47,976 bases of DNA from Zygnema cylindricum (taxonomy: Eukaryota; Streptophyta; Zygnematophyceae; Zygnematales; Zygnemataceae), in the NCBI GenBank assembly GCA_037447655.1, contig JBBHKE010000349.1, positions 525,281-573,256 on the forward strand. The letters are read 5' to 3'. This document shows, piece after piece, positions 1 through 12,500 of the stretch. The position numbers and the translations under genes were made by a program. Each line of letters starts with the position of its first letter. The stretch's first letter is position 1. The notes beneath the pieces were generated by a model. It searched no databases. It had not been told where the DNA came from and was given only the letters and a program-made list of their open reading frames with translations.

Positions 1-267
1 TATTTCATTCAAAATGTTAAGTTCTTCTGATGTACACAAAGGAGTATAATCAACAATTGGTAAACCTCGATATTTACAATCATAATCGGGCAACGTATGG
101 CATCACTTATCATGCCGTTTTGATCCCAAAATTTTCTAAAATCTCATAGAATTTCATGATATTTCAAAAGACTCGTAAGAATTTCATAAAACTTGTAAGA
201 ATTCCATAGAATTTTGTAATAAATTTGTACTGATTTGTAATAATTTCGTAAGAGTTTCGTAAGTAAT
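1..267. other. MED16 3' flank with short tandem repeats
   Basis: This stretch lies downstream of the MED16 stop codon on the minus strand. No gene is recognised. From about 150 to 275 it holds degenerate 10-21 bp units of the form 'taagaatttcataaaacttg' that drift in length. No clear AATAAA is seen on the minus strand here, so the transcript end is not placed. Confidence 0.6.
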
Positions 268-3200
268 TCATACAACTCGAGCCCATTGCCCACCACAAAT
301 AGGACAAGCACGGACCCACCATGAAGGCCACAAAAGTTCTCGATTTCCAGCCATGGCAACATTTTCCTCTTCGGGATCGTGGTCGGTTCGACTCCCAGAA
401 GTCAAAGACGCCGTTTGCCGCCCACATCTCATACACTGACCACCCCAAGAACCCAAAAACCAATCGTCAAGACCTCTCTCTCCCCTCTCCCCCTCTCCCC
501 TTCTCCCCCTCCCCCCCTCTCCCCCTCTCCCCCTCCCCCCCTCTTCCCCTCTCCCCCTCCCTCTCCGCCTCCCTCTCCGCCTCCCTCTCCGCCTCTCTCT
601 CCACCTCCCTCTCCCCCTCCCCCTCCCCCTACCCCTACCCCTACCCCTCCCCCTCCCCCTCCCCCTCCCCCTCCCCCTCCCCCTCCCCCTCTTTCTCTCT
701 CTCCCTCTTTCCCCCCCCCCCTTCTCTCACTCACTTCGCACTTCTCTTTCTCTCTTCCTCACACCTCTCCTCTCCTCGCTCTCCTCTCTTATCCTCTCCC
801 TTCCCCTCTCCCCACCACCTCTCTCCTCACTCCTCTCTCCTCTCCTTTTTCTTCCTCTCCCTTCCCCTCCTCTCCTCCCCTCCCCCTCACTCTCCTCTCC
901 TCTCCTCTCCTCTCTCTCTTCCTCCTCTTCTTTCTCCTTAGTGTCACCCACAACCTGCCCCATACCAATGCATTTCTTAACGTAAACATCAAAACCAAAC
1001 AAACCCATTACTATATTCAAAACAGCAAAAGAATAGACCACCTTCCTTCCTTTTCTCACCTTATGCCACGTGGCGTCTGGAGAATTTCGCCAGGTCCCAG
1101 TAATTACGTCTCTCCTACCTCCTAAATACCCAAAAAAATCCCCAAGACCGGCAGCTGATACTAATCCTAAGGCAGCATTTCGTTCCGCAAATCTTCGTTT
1201 TCGAGGCCACAAACTAATTAATTCTTTGTTGTTTCCCGAACTTGATTTCGAAAATGACAATTCCGAGTAGTCAATGCTTAGAGCTCGTGAGGAATCCGAA
1301 GTGACGGGAGCCATGGCTGGAGCTTTTCTTAAGGCATCTTCAGTAGGAGGAGAGAGCTCGAGTTCTCTTACAAGAAGACCAGCCGCATCTGCTCCTCGAG
1401 GTCGAGGAAATTGCTGCAAATAAAGTAATGATAGTCAATTGATTAATAAGAAAAGGTGAGAGAGAGGGAGGAAGGTGGTTAATCAGCATCAAATAAGATA
1501 TAATGAAGCAATAATAATTAAAATGATATTTTGAAAAAAAAAGAAAAAAAAAGCGAGGTTAACATTGTTAAAAACACCTCAAGTTCAGCCACGAAGAGTT
1601 ACTCACAACAACATTAGAGCATCATAAGCAGTTAGTAAGATAAAATTTGACTTGCTTGGTGTAAGTTTTTTACGCGTTTCATTCAAAAAAATTGCCGCTG
1701 CAAAATAATAATTATGTTTTAACAACGCTTGTACAACTTGGTAACTACAGCTTGAGTTTGGCGACGTGATTTGAACTCGCAGAAATGGATGCACAAGTTT
1801 TGACTCCTACTGAGATGATTAACGCGACTAGAATACACAAAAGAACTGAAAAAAAAAAGTGTCATAGAGAATACTCAGACTGGCAAGAACTACAACATAA
1901 GTACTAGTCGCTAACATAACCACATGGAATAATCTACAAAAATTAAGAATATACAAGAGATATTTAGATAATATCGACGAAAAAGCGGAAATTAACCAGA
2001 ACTTATGGGGACCAGTATTAGTCAAGCATAACCACAAGAAGTAATGAGAACCATAATATGAAGCATGATGACAAGGAGAAAATGGACAAACAAAACATAA
2101 CATAACATTACATAGTTATGTGAAATAATGTGTACAAAGCTAGAAGTACCTGCATAATTCTATGAAATATTGTGCAGAAAACTGGCATATAATACTAAAC
2201 ATAATCATATGAAATAATGTGTAGAAAATAAACAAAGTTGTATGAAATTACGTGTAGAAAACGAACTTAATTATATAAATCAAAGAGTTAAAAATTGAAA
2301 TAATACCTGCATGTGGGGATGCATCCAGCTCTCTAACTGCTCGGCGGGAATTGACATTTGCCCGTCTGCGTAATGTAAACGAATTGTGGGTGCGTTTCCT
2401 TTACTTGAAGGAGGAGGAGGAGGAGGAGTAGGACTCGGGAGACTGTGAGTCTTTCTACATAGTTCATTAAGAGATAAAAACATCACCTTCACCTGACATC
2501 TCCAGAAAGAGTAAGAAGAATAATAATAAGAAATAACGATAATAATAAGAATAATAAAAACAATAATGAAGAATAAGAAGAATAATAATAGTAATCAATA
2601 ATCAATAATCAATAATAAACCTTGGTATATCAATTAAAAACAAATAACAGTTTTTGAATTTTTAAAGCAGCTACTTGCCTCTTCTTCTCCCTCTTTCCCT
2701 CTCTCGCACTCCCATCTCCCCACTACCACCCCCCAAAAGACCCCATCACCCCAAAAAAAGAAACGAAAATTTAAATCACCTCATCGGCAGTATATCCGAG
2801 CCCTCCGTTTCCATTCCCCAACCTCACCACCGTTGACCTCCCACGCTCCCCCTCTGATGGGGTCCTTTGGTTCATAGGACCACTACTCCCACCCCCATTA
2901 GGGGGAGGAGGAGGAGATCTCCTTCGACAAACCAAAGCGAAACAAGCGAGAGAACAAAGTTTGTGAAGAAAATGTCGGTCTCCGACTAACTGAACGGCCG
3001 GCATAGAACGGGCAGACGCCATAGAAAGTTGGAGGTTTGGGTTTGGGTTAGGGTTGGTTCCCGGGCCAGAATTAGGAGATTCCCCGTTTGGACCTTTGTT
3101 CATTTTGTTGGGACCTGCAAAAATAAATAACAATGATAAACAAAAATAATAGAAAAAAAAAGTTCGTGGAGATTTCTAGCATTTGGACCTTGATTTGTTT

Positions 3201-6200
3201 TGTTGTTCCCATCTGTAATTATAAATGCGGCAAGAATATACAGAAAAATAAGGTTTTTCCCTGGAAAAACAATAGAAACCTAGAAACTTGAGGAAATCAT
3301 GGAAAAAAACCTAAGAGATTCATTGCAAAGGTCCTAAACGCCTCAGAGAGGCAGAGGAAGAGGGAGCGGGAGAGTGAGAGAGGGAGCGGGAGAGGGAGAT
3401 GGAGTGGGAGAGGGGGAGTGTTTGAATGTGAAAAGAATGAAGTTTATTCGAGTATAAAAATCAGCGCAAAACACCTCACCAGCAACTTTCAAACAGAAAA
3501 AAACATCAAGGAACGAATCTATAGATGACAGTCTGTCTCGTGCAGCATTCAAATAAGTTAAGAATGAAATGTTTCAACTAAAAAAAAAAAAGTTTTTTCA
3601 CTGGAAAGTTTTTTAATGTTAAGGTTTCTACTGAAAAAAATGTTTTTTCACCGGAAAGTTTTTCCCTGTTAAGGTTTCTATTGAGAAGCAATGTTTTTTC
3701 ACTGGAAAGTTTTTTACTGTTTAGGTTTCTACTGAAAGAAATTTGTTTTTCCACCCGTAATTTTTTTCTATTTTTAAGGTTTCTACTGGAAAAAAAAGGA
3801 TGTCCACAAGAAAGCTTTTGTCTGTTTAAGGTTTCTAAAGAAAGTAACTGTTTAAGCTGGAAAGATTTTTATTGTTAAGGTTTACACTGAAAAAAAATGT
3901 TTTTACCATTTGCTTGACTTGCTGATGCACCTGCTCCCCCTCCAGCTGCGAGAGTTTTGTATAAACTAAAATATCTCCGTAACCGTGTGAGAAAATGAGA
4001 AGTAAGGTCGAGAAGTGCATCAACGTAAGCCTGCAAAAAAAAGAGGGGACAATATTGGAAAGAAATCAAAAATGAAAGAGAATCTTGCAAACTCACAGTG
4101 GTTATACACAGTTAGTTAGTACATGGGTTTTGAGGAGACTCACATGAACTGTTGGAATGAGAGACGGGATAACATTGGGAAGAAATAAATAAACAAAATT
4201 TGCACTTTTCACAAATAATTCTAGTCAGTGAGCATCAGGTTTTCGTTGAGACTTACGGTGGGAAGAAATGAGTCAAATAAAACTAGAAATTTTCATCAAT
4301 GGTCACTAAACAGTGAGTATCTTGGTTTTGTTGAGACTCACATGAGCTGTAGGAATGAGAGATGGAATAACACTGGGAAGAAATAAATCAAGAAAACTTT
4401 GACTTTTCACAAATAATCTAGTCAGTGGGTACCTCGGTTTCGTTGACTCACATGAACTGTTGGAATGAGAGACGGGATAACATTGGGAAAAAACAAGTCA
4501 ATAAACCTCACACTTCTCACATGGTTACTAAACAATGAGATCTGAGGATTGGTTGAGACTCACATGAACTATTGGAATGAGAGACGGTTCGACTACCATT
4601 GCGTCTGGTCCAAGTTGTGGTAAGGCCTCTGAGGAAGAAATTCCCGAGCAAACCATTAAAGTTCCAGGAACTACAAGAGTAGCTTCAATAACCCGCCCTA
4701 AAGAATCGAGAAGAAGACGAGCTTGTAAATCTAAACATAAAGCACGAATTTCGTGACCATCCACTCCCTCCAATGCACGAACCTTAACTCTGTCAAGAAT
4801 CTGCAACGACAAGATATAGTGAGGAAGAGGAGGACGAAGAGGAGGAAGAGGCGGAGGAGGAGGAGGAGGAAGAGGAGGAGGAGAAGGAGGAGGACTGTGA
4901 GAGATTATTCAACCCAAAATGCAGGAGAAAAAGCAGATTTAGGAAGGACATGTGTTTTTCCATACGTAACTTCAATTCTAAATTGAAAAGCAGGTTATAG
5001 TGTTGATTGGCAAATTTGGAAGGATGGTACTCCCAGTTAAAAAGAAAAAATGATTAGTTTACAAAAAAAAGCAAGTACATAGGACTCAATTGCCTTTCTA
5101 CGCATATAAATTCGGCCTGGATAAGCGCTAGCTAATAATTTGACAAGTAAAAAAATCAACATAAACACATAAATGGAAGACATATCGCAAAAAAATTACT
5201 CACAAAAATGAAAAAGTTGAAGACTTTACTTTTGAACGAGAGAAAATGAAATCTTAAAACGGCAGAAAGAGGAGAGAAAAACAATTTAAGTTAACTGGAC
5301 TTACTGGAGCATAATGAGCCCGGTACGTCTGTTGGGTCTGAGAATGAAAGTCAGAATCCAAAAGAGCCAAAACCCCCGCCACCGTTCCTGGAAAAGACAT
5401 TGAAAATATATATATATATATATAAATATATATAAAAATAAAAGATAACGTAACGAGTAGGGAAACAAATCAAGAGGCGAAACAGCTACAACTGCCATTC
5501 CCTAATATAACCCAAAATTGCCACTGTGATACATGTCAAGCCATTATTTAAAAAGATAAATACAAAAAAGTTGGAAAGTGGAAGCATAGAATTTCAGTAG
5601 CTTGAACATACGTTACATCCATTTTGAAAAGTTGAAGTATATCCTGTAAGAAAAGGAAAACAAACAGATACGACAATAACGACAAACAGACGCATATATA
5701 CATATCATATATATAAATATCTAAATATATATTATACAGACCAGCCATTTATTGATGAGCATAAATTCATAAAATCAAACGCCAAATGAAAAAAACGCAG
5801 AAAAGGAAAAGAAAAAAGAGGAAAATAATACCTATACCCTCGTCTTGAGCACTCTGGGCACATGCTACAGCATCCCACCAATGGGCTCCAGAAACCCAAC
5901 TCCATTCCAATCTGTTTTTTGCTTTTTTTTTTCAAGAATCAAACAATTCCCTTTGAGAATATCAGCGATGAGACTTCTGATAATGTGATCCTTACACCCT
6001 TCTCAACAAACAACTGAGAAAAGTTTGTACTTCAAAATCTGTAACAGTTCGAGAAACGTTTATCACACATGATAGCAGCAAAATGAAAAGTTGTTTTATT
6101 TTTCTTTCTTTTTATTATTGTTTTATCTTGCTTTCTTTTTATTTATTTTTTTGGTTAGGCTGGTTTTTTTGCACCAACATTACGAATTAGTACATTAAAC

Positions 6201-9200
6201 TCGATTAAAAAGACAAGTTTTTTTTGTTTCTTTCGTTCATATTATGACCGTTTGCTCGCACTTCTCGTCTTATTTCCCGATGGAAAAACTACAAAATACA
6301 ACTATTACTGCCATCAATGACTAGGGAGGGACCAAAATCTGACTACTGAAACAAAGACAAAAAAACGAAGGCATCAAAAACTGAATACTGAACCAAAAAA
6401 ACTAACGAAGGTAGCAGAAACTGAACATCTGACAAAGGAAGACATACGAGAATTAGCAGAAATTGAATACTGAATAAAAAAAAACATGTGAACAGGGTCA
6501 CAAAAGTCAAACCTGTCTGACAGATGTCGCTCCCACGTTGCTGTCCCTCCTTGATTCCCTTTCCCCAACTTTGGTTCTAAATTGGGTAATCTTAAAATTC
6601 GCAAAGATGTTCGAGACGGTTCTAAAAAATTATACCACGTGGTACCCAAACAACAGCTTGTGGGAGAAAAAGCCAAAGGAACGACCACCGATTCCGAAAG
6701 TTTCATATTAAAACTTCTAAGAGGAGAGAGAGAGGATCCCACAAGAACGTGAATTTCACCTCCTGGTAAAGATACAGCCAATTCATTACATAAAGGAGAA
6801 ATATCTAAATGAGCCGAAAAACTTGCATCGATGGTTGTACCAGGTTCCTTTAACGGAGTTTTCTCTCCTTTCACAGAATTCCCATCACGACTACGTCGAG
6901 ATCCACCGTATTCTTGAACGGAAACAGGGCTCCATGTGGTAAACATTGGTTGTAGAGAGGTAGGATTTCCGGTTGCAGATCCCCCTCCTCCAGATAAACC
7001 TTCAAATATTGGGTGGAGAGTGAGTTTCTTAGAACTTTCCCACCTTTGTAACCTCCAAAGGAGTTTCTCACTAGTTGGATATCCGGAGGGTGGACAGCTG
7101 GCGTCTCCACCTGTGTTTGCACGTTTCAAATGAAAAACATTAATTAAATAAATAAAGAAATATGTTTATAAAATGCATAAATGTCAAAGCACGGGAATCT
7201 CCCTTTTACTAGAATGGAGACATCCTTTTTCCTTTGAATCGCGAAAATGATATTTTTCTGATGGCAATAAAAAATTACCTCATCTCTCGTCTCGCCAGAA
7301 AAATAAAATATGCAATATGTAATATAGCGACTAATACAGCTCAAACTTTTCAAAAAAAAACAAAAAAAAAAAAACAAAGAGCAGTGCAAGCAAGAAGCAG
7401 ACAACACTGGCCTTTCAACCTCATGTGACAACATTGTTAAAAAATATGGAAATTTAATGGACAATTTTCTGGAAATAAAAGAAAAACTAAAGTAAACACA
7501 AAATGGAAAAAATAAACACCAGACAAAAAAAGTAAGTCCAAACTGATTCAAAAACCCTAACAGAGATCTAGTTTTTCCATACCTTCAGCAACAAGAGTGA
7601 AAAGTGCCGAAGTCGGGAGACATGGATCCAAAGCGACATCCACAATCCTCCCATCCAAAAACTTTAACCCATGTCCTCCTTGATTCCCGCTCCCAAAAGC
7701 ACTTAAAAAACTCAAAGAAACACAAACTAAAGAAGGACCACCTCGAAGAGAGTTCGTTTCACCCTTCCCATTTCCTCTTTCTCCTTCCCCTTCCTTCTTC
7801 TTCTTCTCTTCCCTCATCCATCCGGTCAAAAACGCTGCCATGGGAGCCATTCCAGGCATCATTTCCGCGGGTCTCTGGCTTATTTGTACTCCTTGAGGTT
7901 TTACCTCCCCTGGATGAATCTCCCAGAGGACAACTGTCCACGTGGCAGAAACTGAAACGGAGGCAAGGATCAGTTTTCCGTTACTGGCAACTGCCACGTC
8001 AGCAGCAAGGATAGGGTCCGTACAGAAGGGAGTGACAAGGGACGCATGCCAGGTGGCGGAATCTGATTGGTTTGAAGATGCCGGCCAGTCTCGCCAACGA
8101 AGTTGGAGGGAACCGCAACGGAAAACGGTACATACACATAGAAAACTCCCACGTGGCCACCTGGCTGCCCTTTCACCGCAAAAAAACAAAAAAAGTGTCT
8201 ACTACCATTACTAGTGTGGGTGAGAAAAGTAGTTAGAATAGTTTGTGGCCCACGTTACTGATTGTGGGAAAGTAATAAGGTTGATTGAGTGTGAGGTTCA
8301 ATAATTAGGTGTGGGGCTCACTATATACTGTGGACTCGTCATATATTCAAATATTTAAATTAGTGATGGGCCACAGTAAACAGTGTAGACAGGACAAGGC
8401 CATGTGAATATCCATAATGAGGTCTGATTTCTTCAGTTTTGCTGCAAAAGAAAAACGTCCAAAATAACATGGATAGCTGCTAGAGTCCTTTCAAAAGGTT
8501 TCTTAACATTTCTCAGCAAGAAATAACAGTCGCTATCTACTCGCTTTCGGACACCGAGCAAAAAACAGACTTATCAAATTCCCGTATGTTTCTTGTTTGT
8601 TTGGTGTTATTCAAAGCATGCTTTTAAAGATTCAGAGTGCAAAGTTTAGATTTCACTTAAGAATTTATAAATTTTCAGAATAATAAAATTGTTATTATTC
8701 AGATAGAAACAACTTACTTGGGCTTCGTGCTTCTCTTGAGAAAAACCTTTCCTCATAAGTTTTGCCGGGGTCTGGTGCAGTCGGGGGCCATGGATACTAC
8801 ACTCCCAAAACATACGATAAAAACTATCGTTAACGATTTTGCCTCACAATAATCTTGTCAAAACAGGAAGAAAATTATCAAGAAAAACAAGCCAAATTTA
8901 ATTGTTTTTTTGCCGTTCATGTCAATAACTGAAATGTTATGATCCAAAAAAAATATCATCTCTCCTTTCGTCCCTCTCCTCCCCTCTCCCCTCCCTCCTC
9001 CCTCTTCTCTCTCCTCTCACCAAAGGCGGTCCATGTAACCATTTCACGAGCAACGGTGGATCCTGATTCCACTCTGCCGTACATTGCCACGTGTTGATTG
9101 CTCGTGCAACGTTGGGACCACCCTGTCAAACACAAAATATACAAAAACCCAACTGACTTATTACATTACTAATTTTGTGAATAAAGTTTGAAATATGTTA

Positions 9201-9530
9201 ATTGCTCGTGCGACATTAGGGCCACCTTGTCAAAATATGAATATATATAATAAAGATTGAAATGCGTTAATTGTTCGTGCAACATTAGGACCACCCTGAA
9301 TCTTGCAACTTTTTGGCCCCGCAGGGGTGCCGAAGGCGTCTACGTCGCCCGTATTATCCGCGCGACCGCTTGTTTAGGGTTTATTTTTTCTGTTTTTGTT
9401 TTTTTTTCTTAAAAAACAACCCTAAACACAAAACCCTATTTCTCGTACCCGATCCCAAGAGGTGCCGAAGGTCCGCGCAAGGTGCCGAAGGTCCCACACT
9501 TGTATGGAGGCTTGTTCGATACCCATACTG

Positions 9531-9570
<40 letters not shown>

Positions 9571-12500
9571 TAAATATAAATATATATATTAAGTTCAACT
9601 AACCATTACATTAGTTTACTTATTCTATTACTATTCCTTTCAATTTTCTATTATTTATTATTAATTTCGTGAACAGGGCTCGAAACATGTTGATTTCTCG
9701 AGCGACATTTTGACCACCCTGTTAATTAGAAAACATAAAAAATCAACTAACTTATAATATTTACTAAATTCCTGAATAGAGTTCATGGAATGTTAGGACC
9801 ACCCTACCAAAAAAAAAAATCAACTACCTTGCTATATTCCTAATTTCGTGAATAGAGCTTGAAATGTATTAATTGCCCGTGCAACATATGGACCACCCAG
9901 TAGAATAAAAAATATAACAATTTCAACTAATTGTAGTACTTAACTATTTATGTGACTATTTCTTTTTCTTTTTTATGTGCTTATAATTAATTTTGTGAAT
10001 AAAAATTGAAACGTGTTGATTGCTCATGCAACATTGGGTCCACCCTGTCAAATAAAAAATTACAAAAATCCAACTTATTATATTACTTGATTATTTTCTA
10101 TTACTACTACTGTTTCTTTTCTTTTTCCTTTTCTAATAATTGCATGAATAGGGCTCGAAACATGGTAATTGCTCGTTCAACATTGGGACCACCCTGAGAA
10201 ATAAAAAGCATAAAAATTCAGCTAACTTATAATATTACTTTACTATTTCGATTCCTATTCCTTTTCCTTTTCTATTTACTTACTATTAATTTCATGAATT
10301 GGGCTCGAAACGTGTTGATTGATTGTTCAACATTGAGACCCCTTGTCAAATAGAAAATATAGAAATTAAACTAGCTTATTATACTACTAATTTTGTGACG
10401 CCCATCGTACTTAGAGTTTATCACTCCAATTCCAGGTTGTTAGTTGTGTGTGTGCGTGTGAGTGTGTGTGTGTGTGTTTTTTAATACTTACGCCTGATTG
10501 GCAACCATCCCAAAGCTTTCAAAGCTGAGAATTAATTTGAATTCTTGAAAGAACAAGGAGTATCAATGACAAACAATTGCCTCCAAACACTGATTACAAG
10601 TGCAAAAGTGTCTCCAAAAAACCTCCACTAAGCCTCACCTGATTTGGCTGGGTCCAAACCATTGCCTTTCCGTTGTTGGTAACGGTAATGAGTGCACGAA
10701 CACACCCAAGTGGAGACCAAGCCAAAGTATGGAGACTCTCCATTGGTTCATCTGACAAGAAAACCTCAATATTTCAATGACACAAGAACATTAACGAGTA
10801 GGACCAATTACACTGCTCATCGCTGGTTACTTTTTCCCTTCCGATTTTCAATCCTGGCATCATGATTGAAGGGTACGATCATTACCTTTCAGTCGGTTGC
10901 CTTAAAAAAACAACCCAATGGTTGACCATAAAGTTCAACACATTTGAGTGCCAGAAAAACGTTTAACACCAATAGCGATGGGCTGTTTCCCTAACTTCCT
11001 CTCGTCAAACGTAAAAAAATCACCAATATCCTAACTTGCAGAAGTAAAACTAAGTTTTTGAACTCCGCATATTCTTGGTACATTGGTTAATAATCAATAT
11101 CCTTCACTCATGCACGTCAGTTCATACAAAGAAAATTGTCAGCTATTAGAAAAACCTATCTTGTTGACTTTCACTTGGACAGAATCCGGCTATCAAAACA
11201 CATAATCAAGTAAAACCCTGAGCAGAAATATACTCATGCAACATACAAATTATTACATGTTTTGTTTCAGTTATCTTAAATGCAAGTGATTTTGGTCTCA
11301 ATACCTACTGGTACTCGAATGTCGAAATGTTCTGTTGGCCTCTCCGGATCCACCACACTAATAGGAATGCAAAATCGAGAATTTCCCCTTTGCCTGTCAC
11401 CACCCCGTGTTTTCCTCTTTTTATTACCGTTAGAAATCACAAATTTTATGCCAATGGACAGTCGATGAAAGATAGGCTTGCTTAACAGGGTCAGTTCAAA
11501 ATGTCATCCTAATTCCATAGAGCAAAAAAAACTCCCAATATATCTATACAAGCACCATGATCAGACCTTTGCTGGATTAAAATGGAAAGACTAAAAGATA
11601 ATCTTTCAGAAGAATTGAAATGGAAAAGGTAAAAGATACTCTTTCAGAAAGAATAAAATGGAAGGACGAGAAGATACTCTTTCAGAAGAATTAATCTTTA
11701 TGATTGCCATCATCCAATATCAAGGAGTCTTAGCGGACACGTTTGTTTTTAAAATTGCATGTACTTTTCACCTTCTCTTGTTTAACCACTTTTGTTTGAC
11801 CAAAAAGATTCACTTAAGTTCCACCTTCACCTGGGAAACCCTTCTTTAATGAATAAATAAACTTCATTTAAGCTTCATTTTACTACTTTTTTTAAAAAGC
11901 AAGCTTAACCTGTAATTTGGAATGCTGGTAGAAGTGGAGCATGCCACAAGGTTACTAACAGGACACCAGGCCAAAGTTCTGTCCCAACCAACACAATGAC
12001 GCAAAAATCAATACAAAAACTCTAATACAATGAAGCAACAATCATAAACGCCAATACAGTGAAGCAAAAATAAATACAAAAACTCCAACACAGTGAAGCA
12101 AAATACAAAAACTCCCATACAAATTAAGCAAGAATCAATACAAAAACTTTGACGGGCAGAACATGTCAACAATCCTATAACTCTCCTGCAAGCACAATAA
12201 GTAACTTTCTGCAAAGACATACGAGCATACAGTTCATGGATGGTTAACATCGTTCAAAAAAATGTTTGTTTGTTTGTTTGTTTAACGGTTTGAAATAAAA
12301 AGTTCAGAAACAAGATGTATTTGTCCAATTTCATTGAAAATGTGAATGTCAAAGCGTGCTACAAATTTGATACGTGCTCATTTGAGAATATCAGTCATAG
12401 TCATGGACTAAAATAAGACATATGTGCTTTAGAGTAAGAACTTTCATTGCTTAACTTCAAAAAACGTCAATTCCTACTTGCTCGACTGTGTATTTGATTC

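Noticed and set aside
321-1125. Long plus- and minus-strand open frames rich in Pro/Ser/Leu or Gly/Glu
   Set aside because: They follow the CT/GA composition of the last MED16 intron and show no domain. The minus-strand exons on either side are convincingly spliced across this tract.
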